Part shown: positions 10,543 through 24,569 of the stretch, one piece after another
Layout of the letters: each line of letters opens with the position of its first letter
How positions within the stretch are numbered: the first letter of the stretch is position 1
NCBI GenBank assembly: GCA_028826165.1
Contig: JAPDFW010000056.1
Span: forward strand, 524,501-588,500
Length of the DNA: 64,000 nucleotides
From: Anaeramoeba ignava
Lineage: Eukaryota > Metamonada > Anaeramoebidae
Reading direction: 5' to 3'
Notes under the pieces: generated by a model
What the model saw: only the letters and a program-made list of their open reading frames with translations
What the model was told of the DNA's origin: nothing
Databases searched by the model: none
Position numbers and translations under genes: made by a program

Positions 10543-13500
10543 ATGGAAATTGATTTTAAAAAAGAATATCAAAAACTTTTAAATATAATAAAAGAAGAAG
10601 AACAAAACAATTCAATTTTAAATACAAAATTTAATTTAAAAGAAATTATTGAAGTAAAAAGAAGAAAAAAAATAATTAAAAATTTAAATTCAAAAAAAAC
10701 ATTCCAAAAAAAAAAGCAAAATATATTTATTATGAATTTATTTTATCTTTTAATTCAATAATAAAAAAAACAAATTATTATTTAGCAAAATAATTTTTTT
10801 GAAATGTGTTTATTATTTCTTTCAAAATTTGAAACATGGATTCCTGAAAAAGAAATAAAATCTAATGAAAAAAATCAATTAAAAGAAAGATTTGATGAAA
10901 AAGAAATTAATTTAGCAATCCAAAAAGGAAATGCTCATCCAAAACAATTTATTTATTATATTTTTATTTTTTTAAAAGATTCTATCAAAAAAAACAAAGG
11001 TTTCAACTTAAAAATTAAATTAAAAATTAAAATTCATTTATAAAATATAAAATTAAATTAAAATATAAAATCAAAAAGAAATTATTTTGGAAAAAGAACA
11101 AAAATCTCTCCAAAATTTAATAGCTTTACCTGTAATCAAAATTTTATGTGGATCAGTATATAATAGACAAATTTTATTCGAATTTAAAATTTTTGATACA
11201 CTTTTAGAAATGATAAAACTTATTAAAATACTTTTTGATTTATTACAAAAATTAAAAGTAAATTAAAAAAAAAGAGGAGATTGTTATTTAAATTAGATTT
11301 TCTTTTAATTAATTTGTAAATAAAAAAACAAACAAAAAAAAATTATAAGGAATCAAATCCATTACTTTCAATTTATTATTTATATAATGCACAATTTATT
11401 TCTTTGGGAATCATCGAAATTTTAAAAAAATATTTAACAACTATATCAGTTTCTCCTCAAAAAATTTTTGAAATGATCAAAAAACTAGGTTTAATTTCTT
11501 CATTAGTTGGTAATAATTCATTCTATTTTTTCCCCCAATTTTGTTTGATTAAAATAAAAAAACTAATTTCATTTTATTATTTAAATTAGAATTTTGGGGA
11601 ATTGAATTAGAAACTAGAAAATCTTTTATTTTTACACCAAATCAATATTTAATCCAATCCAGAATTCTTGAAATTCTTGAAATTGCTTATCCAAACAATT
11701 TATTAAATACAAAAGATAAATTTGAATTGGTTTTATGCCTTTTGGATTTATTCCGATATCCAAAATTTTCTCTTCCATATCTTGGGATTTATGATAATAA
11801 AAATCAAAATCAAAATGAAAATGAAAATCGAAAATAAAAATGAAAATGAAAATGAAAATGAAAATGAAAATCAAAATGAAAATGAAAATGAAAATAAAAT
11901 CCAAATCCAAATCCAACTTAAAGATTTCTTTCAAACAAATTTTTTTGTATTTGATCCAAAAATATCAACAACAGAAAATCAATTTATTTGTCAAAATTCA
12001 AACTTTTTGAAATCAAATGCAAATGTCTTTGAATTTGATAGTCGTATAAATGGATTGAAATTTTTAATTAATATTATTAACAAAGAAAAAATAATGAAAT
12101 TAATTATAAATAACCCTATGACATATTATATTGGAGATTTACTTCTTTGGGTAGCTTATAATTTTAAATCAAAAACAGCAGGTATCTGGAAAAAATTGAT
12201 CAAAAACAATAGAACAAATCCAGATAATTTGGAAATCATTTTAAATGAAGAACAAAACCAAATCACATTAAATAAGTTAAACAATCCATTTTCGGAATCA
12301 AACCAAAAAAAAAATAAATATTACAAAACCAGATTGGGGAATTATAGAAATGTTTCAGAAATATTGTTGTATAATCCTTATTTAGATTCACTTGTAGATT
12401 GCATTAGAGAATTTTCAAAAATAGATTCAGAACCTGATCCAAATTCCTCATTAAGCAAATTATTGAAAAAAAAAAGAAATTATCCACAAAAATTAATAGA
12501 AAAGAAGCAAATAATTGATGTTGACAATTTCAAAGAAAGACTTATTTTGGTTTATCTTGATTTATTTATAAATCCAGAAAATTCACTTTCTCTACATGAA
12601 TTCTCAAAAGAAAAAATTACTACTATTCACAAATATCTCAAATATATTTATCCTGAATTACAAATGTATATTTTAATTGATTTAAAAAAAATTCTTGATA
12701 ATAAAAAAATTCTTGGTTTCTTCCGGAAAAATAATGGATGCGAAATTTTGTTCTCTGATTTTTTTATAAGAGAAAATAGTTTGAAAGTAAATTAAATTAA
12801 TCCAAAACAAAACAAAACAAAAAAACATCAAGAAATTTTAATTTTAATTTTAATTTAAATTTAAATTTAATTTTTCATTTATTAGATTGCAGAAAAAATA
12901 GATGAAAAATTGGGACAAATGAATATTGATTTGCAAACTCTGTTGATTGATTTGATTTATAATATAATTATCAGAGATCAAAATTCTCTTGATTATCAAT
13001 TTTTATTTCAAAAATTTTTTAATAATATATTTTCGATAAATTTATTAATTAGAATTTTTGAAATTTTTATTCAAATTATCGGTCATGATCCACAAATTTC
13101 AGCAAACCAACTTATTTCGGACTCTAATTTTAGACAATTTTTAAGTACATATTCTGAATTAAATACAATATACAATGAAAACCAAATTCAAAACCAAAAC
13201 CAAATTCAAAATCAAATTCAAAATCAAATTCAAATTCAAAATCAAAACCAAAACCAAAATCAAAATATAAATGAAAATGAAAACCAAAACCAAAATCAAA
13301 ACCAAAATCAAAATGAAAATCAAAATCAAAATCAAAATCAAAATCAAAATCAAAATCAAAATCAAAATCAAAATCAAAATCAAAATCAAAATCAAAATCA
13401 AAACCAAATGAAAATATAAATCAAAATCAAAATCAAAATCAAAATCAAAATCAAAATCAAAATCAAAATCAAAATCAAAACCAAAATATAAATCAAAATC

Positions 13501-16500
13501 AAATTATAAATGAAAATCAAAATCAAAATCAAATTCAAATTCAAATTCAAAATCAAAATCAAAATCAAAATCAAATTCAAAAAGAAATTGAAGAACTAAA
13601 TATTTTGATTGAAAAAGCATTTGATTTGTGTTTCAAAATTTTAAATTCTATTCTTTTAAATAGCTCAATCGAATTTATACTTGAACGATTAGAAATTGTA
13701 AATCTGTTAATTGAATCATTAAATTATCAACACACTAGATCTCTTCCTTTCAATCACATACCAAATATTCTGGGAAAAATAACCGAAAAATATAAGAATA
13801 ATGGCATAGAATTTGTTTCTTTTTTGTTTCAAAAAATAATTATGCTATGCAAAAGGGTTGATCCAAAAAATCAAGGAATTGTGTACCAATTAGATTTTTG
13901 TCACATTGAAAATCTTTTTAAGGAGTTTTGTGAATCAATTTCCCAAAATCGAGAAGTTATTCAAGAGATGCTTTTAAAATCAACAATTTTTACCTTTTTA
14001 GGAACACTATTCCATGTATTAGATCCAAAATTTGCATTTCTTATTTTATTATTTCTAAAAGAAATTCTCAAAAAAAATCAGGAATTGGTATTGAAGTTCC
14101 AAGAATCAATTCTTGTATCTGATCTTATTTCATTGATTTATAATTATAATACAACTCCAACAAGAGAAATTCTTGGATTACTTTTGGATTTTATGATTAA
14201 TTATGGTGAATTTTCAATAGAAAATAATTTTATTATAAGAAATCCAAATATTGCACTTGTTATTTTTGAAATTTATTCAAAGAATTTAAAAATCAAACAA
14301 AATTCAGTGGAAAATATATCACATGATTCAAACGATTCAGAGATTTTGTTTATGGAAGTGTTAAAAGTATTTGATCAAATTTGTGGGAAATCAATTTATA
14401 ATATTTCTTGCTGTTGTGAAAAAGGGATTATTTCTTTATTACTTGAATTATTCCCCAAAATTAAAAATGAAAAGCTATCAACAATAATCATCCAATTTAT
14501 TTCAAGACTCGGTTCACAAAAAATTCTTGTTTCTGAACTGAAGCATTATTTTTCCTTATTAATGGATCAATTAAACCATGATAACTCAGAAAATAATATG
14601 ATTTCAAATTTAATGTTAGTTGAATTGAGAAAAATGATCAAAAAAAAGCATGAAGGACCAAGAAATTTTTTTGATATGCATGAAGAAAATTCAGTAATCA
14701 AACTTCCATCTTTTGGTAGTAATTTAATTGCAAAAAAATTCAGCTTCTGTTCTTGGATTCGAATTGAAGATTTTGTAAGACCGTTTTCTTGTTACTCTGT
14801 TGATAGAAAAAATAATTCAAATAACGATGAAAAAACTCATGAAATGGAAAAGGATTACAACCCAAGAATATTTAGCTTTCTAACAAAAGATCGGGAAGGA
14901 ATTGAATTGAGTCTGGAGTTTGATGAAAAAAAGAAAAAAGTAGTTTCAATTGTTTATCACATTTATTTAAATCAAGAAGACCAAAAAAACGATAATGAAA
15001 TCATAGTCAAATTTCTAATTGAAATGAAGATTAAAAAATGGTATTTTTTGGTTTTTACTCAGAAATATCAATGGGTGCATTCAAAAATCAAAGCAAAGTT
15101 ATATATTAACGAAAATGAAAAAGAAATTTCGAATATTAAATTACCAAGAAAAATAGGAAATGATCAAGATTTTACGAACAATTTAATTGGCTCTAATTTT
15201 CCTTTTTGTATCGAAGAGCAAAAAAAAGAAGAAGACGAAAAGCTAAAAAATGTGGATAAAGAACAGAAAAATCAAAAGAAACAAGTTCTCAAAAATTCTT
15301 TTTATGGGCAAATGGGGACAATTTATATATTCAAAGAATTTCTTAACTCAAACCAAGTTCGAGCCATTTATTTTCTTGGTCCAGATTATAAGTCATTTTT
15401 TTATAATACTGAGATTTTTCAATATACGGGTCACGATTTAGAAACAGATTTAGCAGCACTTTTTAGTGGGAAACTAACCAAAAACATGTTGTTTTGCCAC
15501 AATGCAAAAGCGATAAAAGGGAATCTGTGTTTAAATCAAAGCCCATCAAATATTATTAATACAAGCTCACAAATATCATGGGTTTATCCATGTATAATAG
15601 CAAGTGTTCAAGATATTATTCATTGTTTAGGAGGAATTGAAGCCTTTTTTTACTTAATTCTTGGAATTGATAAACTTTTTGAAAAGGAAGAAATAAACCA
15701 AACAGAAAGTCAAATTAATAATACAAAACAACTTTTTGAAGAGATTCTGGGAAATATATTTGATGTACTATTAAATAATTTTGATTTACAGGAAGAAATC
15801 GTGAAAGTAAATGGATTCCCAATGTTTGCAAATATACTAAAGAGAATAAACCCAAAATATTTTTCACTCAAATTTATAGACATCCTTAAGTTATTTCGAG
15901 AGAAAATCTTAAATGAGTCATTTCAAAAAGAATTCAAAACCTATTTACTTATTGATCATAAAATCTGGATTCGATTAGCATTGGATCTCCAATTAAAATT
16001 TTTCGAAACAATCCACATATTTTTCCAAAAATCAAATAAATTAGAGGGAAATAAAGAAGAAAGCATCACTACAAAAATAGAAACTGATCAAGAAAAAAAT
16101 TTAAAATCAGATTCAAATTTCAATGAAAATAATGAAAATAATGAAAATAATGAAAATAATGAAAATAATGAAAATAATGAAAATAATGAAAATAATGAAA
16201 ATAATGGAAATAAAGATAAAATAAAAGCTCTTGAAATAATTGATGGAACAACAAAAAAGATGGAAAACCAACAGACTATTATCAATTTAACACAAGTTTT
16301 ATTTGCAAATATTACCATTTTTGATTTGGTGAATTTCTTGCGTTTTTATGATAAAATTTACCAAGAAATACAACAATCTAATCAAATTGAAAAAATGAAT
16401 GACCAACAAAAAATTCTTGAAATAAGCAAAAAATTATTTTCCATGATTTGTGTTCTTTTAGAAGAAATAGAACTCTCATCACAAAATAATCCAATAGATA

Positions 16501-19500
16501 CATTGATTGCAACATGTTTTATATTGAAAACAGAATATTTTGTGGAAGAAATACTGAAATTTGTTCATCATTTCATTTTGAAAAATTCCAAAGATACTTG
16601 GAAACTTCTAATTCCTATCTATTTATTTAAACCATTTATTTATTTAATGAGTGAAAAACCAAATCCAAAAATATTCGAATATTGCCTAGAAATTATTTAT
16701 AAAATTGATATTTCTCTCCAAGAAAATCAAAAGGAGATTGAAGATTTGAAACAAAGAAAAGTCTCAATCGATAAATTGGAAGATTTATATTTTAGGATTC
16801 ACAATGTGCTAGTTGCGAAATTATCAATCATTTCAAAAGAAATTGTTAATATCCTTTACAATATGATGCTATTTCGCACTAATAAAAATGATTCCCAATC
16901 TTCAGTTCTAAAAAACACATTTATTTTAAGGACTATTTGTGAGATTTACAACCAAAAACCAAAGTTAGTTGATCCAAAAATTTTTGATAATTTACTTGTT
17001 TTGATGAATGAAAAAATTTTGAAAAAAGAAAAGATTTCTTTACCATTTGGATGGCAAGGATGGCTAGTTTCTTTATTCAAATTCAATAATAATAATAATA
17101 ATGATAATAATGATGATAATGATGATAATGATGATAATATTTTAAAAGATCAAAATCACGTTAATGAAACAAATTTCAAAATTTTGAATTTATTATTTGT
17201 CTACTCTTTTAAAGCTTCATCTACAATATTCCCAAAAGTATTTGAGCAATTTCTTTCTTCAGTTAATGTGATATATCCAGGAAAACATTTATTAATAAGA
17301 ACAACAATTCAACGAACAATAAACGATTTAGTGAATCAGATTAATTTAGATACAACAAAAAGTGATAATTCCCAATTAAAACCACAAACTAAAACACAAG
17401 ATATTCAAAAAAATGTCATTTTAGTTGACAACTTGTTCTATTTGATTTATGTGTTAAATGGAATCACATTTAGCACTCCAGAAAAGGGGGAATTTCTTGA
17501 AAAGATAAATGAACCATCACAAAAATTCAGTTTGACAGAAATTCCCAAAAATTTTTCAAAAAAAATGCCATCTCTTGCAAAACTAATCAATTCAAAAAAC
17601 GGAACAAACACTATTGATTTCTCAAACATTCAGTGGAATTTGTTTTTGGAAATCAAAGATCTTGAAAATATAATTTCTTTATTGAGTCATTTTGGATTTT
17701 TTGAAAAGAGCGGGATGACTTTCAAAAAGCAACAAGAACGAAGAGCAATTTACAAAATCATTATTTTATTACTTCTTTTTTCAATTAAGAATTTAGATTC
17801 CGAATCATTGGAACAACTCCTTCTACGAATAATAAATCTAACCAAAAACACATTAAATTACAAATCCTCTAAGATTGTTAATGCGCAAGACTTTATATCA
17901 ATTATATTTTCTTTCCTATTTTTTTATATTCACAACCCAGAAAACAATGAAAATAATGAAAACAATGAAAACAATGAAAATAATGAAAATAATGAAAACA
18001 ATGAAAACAATGAAAACAATGAAAACAATGAAAACAATGAAAATAATGAAAACAATGAAAATAATGAAAACAATGAAAACAATGAAAACAATGAAAATAA
18101 TGAAAACAATGAAAACAATGAAAATAATGAAAATAATGAAAACAATGAAAATAATGAAAATAATGAAAACAATGAAAATAATGAAAATAATGAAAACAAT
18201 GAAAACAATGAAAATAATGAAAACAATGAAGATATCAAACAAGAAAAACTAAAAAGAAATGTTCTATTAAAGAATTTCCGCGTTATTATGCAAGCAAATT
18301 ATCGTTTTTTATTTGGAGCTTTATCAAGTAAAAACAGAGATCTTTCTTTACTGACTCGAAAAAAACGTGATTCATTTGTTTTTTTAGGCGATGATATTGA
18401 TAGTTTCGAAAACGAGATCATGTCTAAAAAATGGAAAGAAGCAATAACCAAGGTTTTCTCTCCAGTTATTAATTATATTCTTAGAGAGATACAAGAAAAC
18501 CAAAAGAGATTCAAGCAAATTCAAGAAGGCAATTATTTTTACATAATGCACCTATTTAATTACAATACACAAAACTCAGAAAAAGCCAAGCATTTTATAA
18601 ATCGAATCCAAACTCAGTCACAAAAGCTTCTTCAAAATGAGAAAACAAGAATATTAACATCAAAACTGAACACTTATCATAACAGAATTTATTTTCAAGA
18701 ATTCAAAAAAATGATTGAAAATTCCATTTCAGGAAAGTATCCATGGAGTTCAAACGAAATTAGTTTTTTGGATAAAGAATTTGAAAAACAAAAATTTTAT
18801 GTTAAACTTTCAGGAATTGAGGATGAAATGAGAAGACAAAAGAAACTCAAATTTTATTTAAAAAAAGAAAATGGAAACCTAAATGGAAATGAACAAATTG
18901 CCAAAAAAAATTTAAGAAAAGCAAATTCAGAGCTCAGTTTAAAAATAATGGAAATTACAGATAAATCAATTCCACAAAATCAAAAAGGCAAAAAGAAACA
19001 TAATGATGATAATGATGATAATGAAAGCAAATCCAAATTAAAAAAGCAAAAACCAAAAAGTAAAAATGATAATTTATTTTCGCCAAACTGCGAAATAGTT
19101 ACAAAAACCAAAACAACCGAAGGAACATTTGAAATTACAGAGAATTCAATCAATTTTTTTGTTTCCATCAAGAAAATTGATCAACAAAAAGGAAAGGATT
19201 ATTCGTGGGGTATCGAATCGGTTATATCAGTTCATAAGAGAAGATATCTTTTCCAACATTCAGCATTAGAAATATTTTTTGAAAACAGGAAATATGTATT
19301 TTTCAACTTTTCGACAATGGAAGAAAGAGATTCATTTTATGATAAAATTCAAAAATGCAAAATGGTGGATATTGAACAACAAAAATATGTCTATTCTGGA
19401 AATGATCCGACAAAGTGGGTTGAAAAAACTCAAATGATAAAAAGATGGAAACTTGGAAGAATAACCAATTTCGAATATATTATGTATTTAAACACACTAG

Positions 19501-21404
19501 CAGGGAGAACATACCAAGATATTTCGCAATACCCAATTTTTCCTTGGGTTATTTCGGATTATGATTCTGAAACACTAGATCTTAATAACCCACAAGTGTT
19601 TAGGGATTTATCAAAGTCTGTTGGAGCATTGGATAATAAAGTAATCACCTATCTTGAAAAAAGTGAGAAAGATGGCAAAGAATTTGTATTCAATTATCCA
19701 AAATTTTATTCAACTGAAGAAATTGTTTCATCTTATTTGGGTCGATTAGAACCATTTACTTCAATTTGTTTAAAAGAAAAATATCCAATATTCAGTTCAA
19801 TTCCAAAAATGTGGGAAAAAGTAAAGCCATCCAAAAGTGGAGAAGATTATCATAGTTATTATAATGAAAAAAATCGTTCAGACATTGATTATGTTGGAGA
19901 ACTAACTCCAGAATTTTTCCATTTACCAGATTTTTTAAGAAAGCCAAATATATTTCATCATGAAAATGAAAATGAAAATGAAAATGAAAATAAAAATAAA
20001 AATAAAAATAAAAATCGAATTAAAAATATCACAAAAAATGTTAAACTTCCAAAATGGGCAAAAACACCAGAAGAGTTTATTAAAAAACACAAAGAAGCGC
20101 TTGAATCAAAATATGTTTCAGAACATCTTAATGAATGGATTGATTTAATATTTGGATATAAACAAAAAGGAAAAGAAGCCAAAAAGGCATATAATTTATT
20201 TCCTCTAAAATTATATGAAGAAAATTATGATTTTTCACATCTTCATAAAGAAAAAACAAATAAAGAAATCAAAGAAGAAATAAAGAGAGAAACCAAAACT
20301 AAAGGACAAGTTCCGATTCAATTATTTAAGAAAAAGCATCCAAAAAAATACTCGAAAAAGGAAATGACTCAACTAATAATTCATGACTTTTTCGATTGGG
20401 AAAAATTACTTTATATTGATGATTTTGAATTTTCAAATTTCAAAATTGGAAAAACTCCTATAATATTTACAAAATTTTCAAACATACATCAAATTTTGTT
20501 AGAAAATATCCCAGAAGAAATTATTACATTTGATAAAGAAAGAATTATTGGGAATCATAATTGGTATTTTTTGGATCAGAAAACGTCGAGTGCAGGATTC
20601 AATATACAAATAGATCCAATAATAGAAAGAAAGAAACCTATCAGCATTTCATTTTCACAAGATTTCAACAATTTCCAGCAATCTGTAGCAATTGAGAAAA
20701 ATCTGAGATATTTAATTTGTTGTGGATTTTGTGATGATACTTTCAAAATATTTGAAATACAAAATTATAAATTAATGCAAAGTGTATCAAGACATAAAGA
20801 TATTGTGAATTGTTTAGCTATTGATTTGAAATATATTGTTACAGGTTCAAAAGACACAACAGTGATTATTTGGGAGTTTGATTTAAATGAAGGAAAAGTG
20901 AGAGAAAATCCAAAACACATTTTTTTTGAGCATGAAAAAGAAGTGAAAAGTGTTGCAGTTTCAATTGAAAATGATGTTATTTTAAGTGGATCTATTGATG
21001 GGAAGTTAATAATTCATTCCTTAATCAAAGGAAAGCATATTCAAACAATAATTTTATCAGATAAGAAACCAATTTCGCTTATCAAAATAACAAAAGAAGG
21101 AAATATTCTTACATTTTCAGAAAATTCTAATATTTTAAGGTTATTTACAATTAATGGTCATTTGATAAGAGAAGCTCAATGTTCACAAAATATTTATTCA
21201 ATTTCATTTCCTCATGATCCAAATTTTATATTTTTAGGAGGATCAAAGCATGTTTTTGAAGTTCGGGAATTATTTGGTTTGGAATTAATTCGCAGTTTTG
21301 ATTTAAAACAAAAAATTCATTCAATTTCAATTAATAAAAAAGGGTTTGTTGTTGTTGGATTAGAAAATGGAGAAATAAAAATAGGGAGGTTATCAAAAAA
21401 ATAA
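10543..21404 (+). CDS. BEACH-WD40 protein (neurobeachin/LvsA type), two frame breaks
   Basis: Exons 10543-10653, 10786-10999, 11079-11257, 11350-11509, 11590-12786 and 12886-21404 join in phase with GT-AG sites, giving about 3,460 residues. The N-terminal two thirds are helical armadillo-like. A concanavalin-like sandwich starts near 14690 ([15 protein letters not shown]) and ends near 15390. A PH-BEACH module lies at about 19070-19380. The BEACH domain runs from about 19420 to 20250 ([22 protein letters not shown], then [18 protein letters not shown]) with an NENKNK insert. WD40 repeats finish the protein ([25 protein letters not shown]). Such proteins organise vesicle and lysosome traffic. 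Two one-base breaks lie in coding repeats: an extra C near 11829 (AAT-C-GAA) and a missing A near 13405. Correcting each restores the frame exactly. Runs of NENN occur at 16120-16205 and 17938-18230. Confidence 0.85.
13170..13600 (+). repeat. Coding NQNQN repeat with frame break
   Basis: CAAAAT/CAAAAC/CAAATT hexamers encode an Asn/Gln run within the BEACH gene. The hexamer register slips by one base at about 13405 (CCAAATGAAAAT where CCAAAATGAAAAT is expected). This shifts the frame until corrected, after which the NQN run continues into [16 protein letters not shown]. Confidence 0.75.
17938..18230 (+). repeat. Coding AATGAAAACAATGAAAAT repeat (NENN run)
   Basis: A 9-bp repeat, AATGAAAAC/AATGAAAAT, encodes about 95 residues of ENN repeats in the middle of the BEACH protein. 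All three plus frames and at least two minus frames are open across it. The frame is kept on both sides, so no slip is needed here. Confidence 0.85.
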
Positions 21405-21603
21405 GATATTTGTTTTGAATTTTAATTTAATTTGAATTTAATTTGATTTGAATTTAATTTTAATTTTAATTTTAATTTTAATTTGATTTGAATTGAATAT
21501 TGAATAAAAGAATATTTGTTCCACTTTTTTATTTGATTTTGAAAAAAAAAATTTATTTTTTCAAATTTCATTTTTTTCATTTTTCTAAAATCAAAAAAAA
21601 AAA
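21405..21603. other. Spacer between BEACH gene and NAXE
   Basis: A 199-bp spacer between two same-strand genes. It has a TTTAATTTTAATTTTAA run and a TTCCACTTTTTT motif at 21519-21530. It must hold both the 3' end signals of the BEACH gene and the NAXE promoter. Confidence 0.35.
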
Positions 21604-23650
21604 ATGTCTTTTTTAACTCAAAAAGTTGCTCAAGAAATTGATGATCTTTTAATGGTATTTAAAAAGCAAAAAATAATTTTCATTTTGATTTAAAATTTAA
21701 AATAAAAAACAAAGAATAAAATGGGTTATTCAGTTTATAGTTTAATGGAACTTGCAGGATTGAGTTGTATGTTAAATATATTTTAAACAAGACTCAAATA
21801 TTCTTTCTCATCTCATTATTTAATTTACAGGTGCCAATGCAGTTTATCGAATACTTTCCGAAAAAAAGATAGAAAAAGGGCGAGTACTTGTTGTAAGTGG
21901 TCCTGGAAATTGTGGAGGAGATGGACTTGTTGCTGCGCGTCATCTTCATCATGTAAGAACATTCCAATGTTATTTTGGTGACTAAAGTTTTATTAAAAGT
22001 ATTGAATTTTTTGGATATTTTGTTTATATCAGTTTGGATGTTTAGTTGAAGTTGTTTATCCAAAAAGACCAAATAAAGAATTATTCCAAAATTTAATTAA
22101 GCAAATCACTGGTTTGGAGATTTCCTTACTTGATACCATGCCTGAGGTTGGGAAAGTTGATTCTGATTATGATTATATACTTGATGGTATTTTTGGATTT
22201 TCTTTTAATTCAAAAGAAGGTAAAATTCGATCACCTTTTGATAAAATTCTTGATACTCTTTCAAAAACTTCTACTCCTGTTGCTTCTATTGATATTCCTT
22301 CTGGTTGGGATGTTGAAGAAGGTGATATTTTGAAAACAAATTTACAACCAGAAACTTTAATTAGTCTTACAGCTCCCAAGTATTTTCAATTTAAATCTAA
22401 AATAAATATAAAATAAATATTTAAATCTAGAATAAATATTTAAATCTAAAATAAATATTTAAATATAAAATAAATATTTAAATCTAAAATAAATATTTAA
22501 ATCTAAAATAAATATTTAAATCCAAAATAAATACTTAAATATAAAATAAATATAAAATAAATATTTAAATATAAAATAAATATTTAAATCTAAAATAAAT
22601 ATTTAAATCTAAAATAAATATTTAAATCTAAAATAAATATAAAATAAATATTTAAATATAAAATAAATACAAAATAAATATTTAAATATAAAATAAATAT
22701 TTAAATCTAAAATAAATATTTAAATCTAAAATAAATATAAAATAAATATTTAAATATAAAATAAATATTTAAATCTAAAATAAATCCAAAATAAATATTT
22801 AAATATAAAATAAATATTTAAATATAAAATAAATATTTAAATCTAAAATAAATATTTAAATCTAAAATAAATATTTAAATATAAAATAAATATTTAAATC
22901 CAAAAATAAATATTTAATTACAAAAATAAATATTTAAATCAAAAATAAATATTTAAATATAAAATAAATATTAAAATCCAAAAATAAATATTTAATTACA
23001 AAAATAAATATTTAAATCAAAAATAAATATTTAAATATAAAATAAATATAAAATAAATATTTAAATCCAAAAATAAATATTTAAATCCAAAAATAAATAT
23101 TTAAATCAAAAATAAATATTTAAATATAAAATAAATATTTAAATATAAAATAAATATTTAAATCCAAGATAAATATTTAAATACAAAATAAATATTTAAA
23201 TACAAAATAAATATTTAAATATAAAATAAATATTTAAATATAAAATAAATATTTAAATATAAAATAAATATAAAATTAATATTTAAATCTAAAATAAATA
23301 TTTAAATCCAAAAATAAATATTTAAATCCAAAAAATAAATATTTAAATCCAAAAATAAATATTTAAATCTAAAATAAATACAAAATTAATATTTAAATAT
23401 AAAATAAATATTTAAATATAAAATAAAAATTTAAATTGTTTTCTTTAGATTATGCGCAAAAAATTTTAAAGGAAAATATCATTTCTTGTAAATTATTATT
23501 TTTATTTTAAATTTTAAATAGAAATTGATTTTAAATTTTAAATTTTAAATTGTATTTAGAGGTGGACGTTTTCTTCCTGAAAGTCTTTGCAAAAAATATG
23601 AAATTAATCTTCCAAAATATAAAGATACAGAACAAATAATTCGACTTTAA
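21604..23650 (+). CDS. NAXE: NAD(P)H-hydrate epimerase (YjeF N-domain)
   Basis: This enzyme converts R- to S-NAD(P)HX, so that a dehydratase can repair the damaged cofactor. Six exons fit in phase: 21604-21654, 21715-21766, 21831-21952, 22033-22379, 23449-23487 and 23560-23650, about 233 residues, the normal length of the eukaryotic protein. Visible family features are [18 protein letters not shown], the nucleotide loop [45 protein letters not shown] and the C-terminal [21 protein letters not shown]. Donor GTATGT at 21767 is the closest to consensus in the window. No targeting peptide is obvious. The fifth exon is only 39 nt and follows a 1,069-nt repeat-filled intron. No dehydratase domain is fused. 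Confidence 0.9.
22380..23448 (+). repeat. NAXE intron filled by AAATAAATATTTAAATC repeat
   Basis: A 1,069-nt intron made of about 17-bp units, AAATAAATATTTAAATC and close variants (CTAAAAT, CCAAAAAT or TATAAAAT between cores). The repeat begins about 15 nt after the GTATTT donor and stops about 20 nt before the TTTAG acceptor. Confidence 0.85.
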
Positions 23651-24569
23651 AAAAGGAAAAAAAAAAAGAAGAAAAAGAAAAAAATTTTTTTTTTGATAGT
23701 CCAAATTTAAAAAATAAAGCAAAAAAAAATTTTTTTTCTTAATTTGATTTAAATTATTTTGAAATTAAATTATTTTGGAATTAAATTATTTTGGAATTAA
23801 ATTATTTTGAATTTGAATCATTTTGAATTTGTTTTGGAATTAAATTATTTTGAAATTAAATTATTTTGAAATTATTTTGAAATTATTTTGATTTAAATTA
23901 TTTTGAAATTAAATTATTTTGATTTAAATTATTTGAAATTAAATTATTTTGAAATCATTTTGAAATTAAATTATTTTGAAATTATTTTGAAATTAAATTA
24001 TTTTGAAATTATTTTGAAATTAAATTATTTTGAAATTAAATTATTTTGAAATTAAATCATTTTGAAATTAAATTATTTTGGAATTAAATTATTTTGATTT
24101 AAATTATTTTGAAATTATTTTGGAAATTAAATTATTTTGGAATTAAATTATTTGAAATTATTTTGGAATTAAATTATTTTGAAATCATTTTGAAATTAAA
24201 TTATTTTGAAATTAAATTATTTGAAATTATTTTGAAATTATTTTGAAATTAAATTATTTTGAAATTAAATTATTTTGATTTAAATTATTTGAAATTATTT
24301 TGGAAATTAAATTATTTTGAAATCATTTTGGAATTAAATTATTTGAAATTAAATTATTTTGAAATTAAATTATTTTGAAATTAAATTATTTTGAAATTAT
24401 TTTGAAATTATTTTGAAATTAAATTATTTTGAAATTAAATTATTTTGAAATTATTTTGGAATTAAATTATTTTGAAATTATTTTGGAATTAAATTATTTT
24501 GAAATTGTTTTGAAATTAAATTATTTTGAAATTAAATTATTTTGAAATTGTTTTGAAATCATTTTGAAA
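23651..24569. repeat. Convergent intergenic repeat AATTAAATTATTTTGAA
   Basis: The spacer between the convergent 3' ends of NAXE and the debranching enzyme is, from about 23740, a GAAATTAAATTATTTT repeat (about 17 bp) with shorter 11-bp GAAATTATTTT units mixed in. It runs straight into the stop region of the debranching enzyme gene. No gene or RNA is seen. Confidence 0.8.

Noticed and set aside
13159-13580. Minus-strand hydrophobic open frames opposite the BEACH gene
   Set aside because: Antisense of NQN repeats. Conserved coding continues on the plus strand on both sides.
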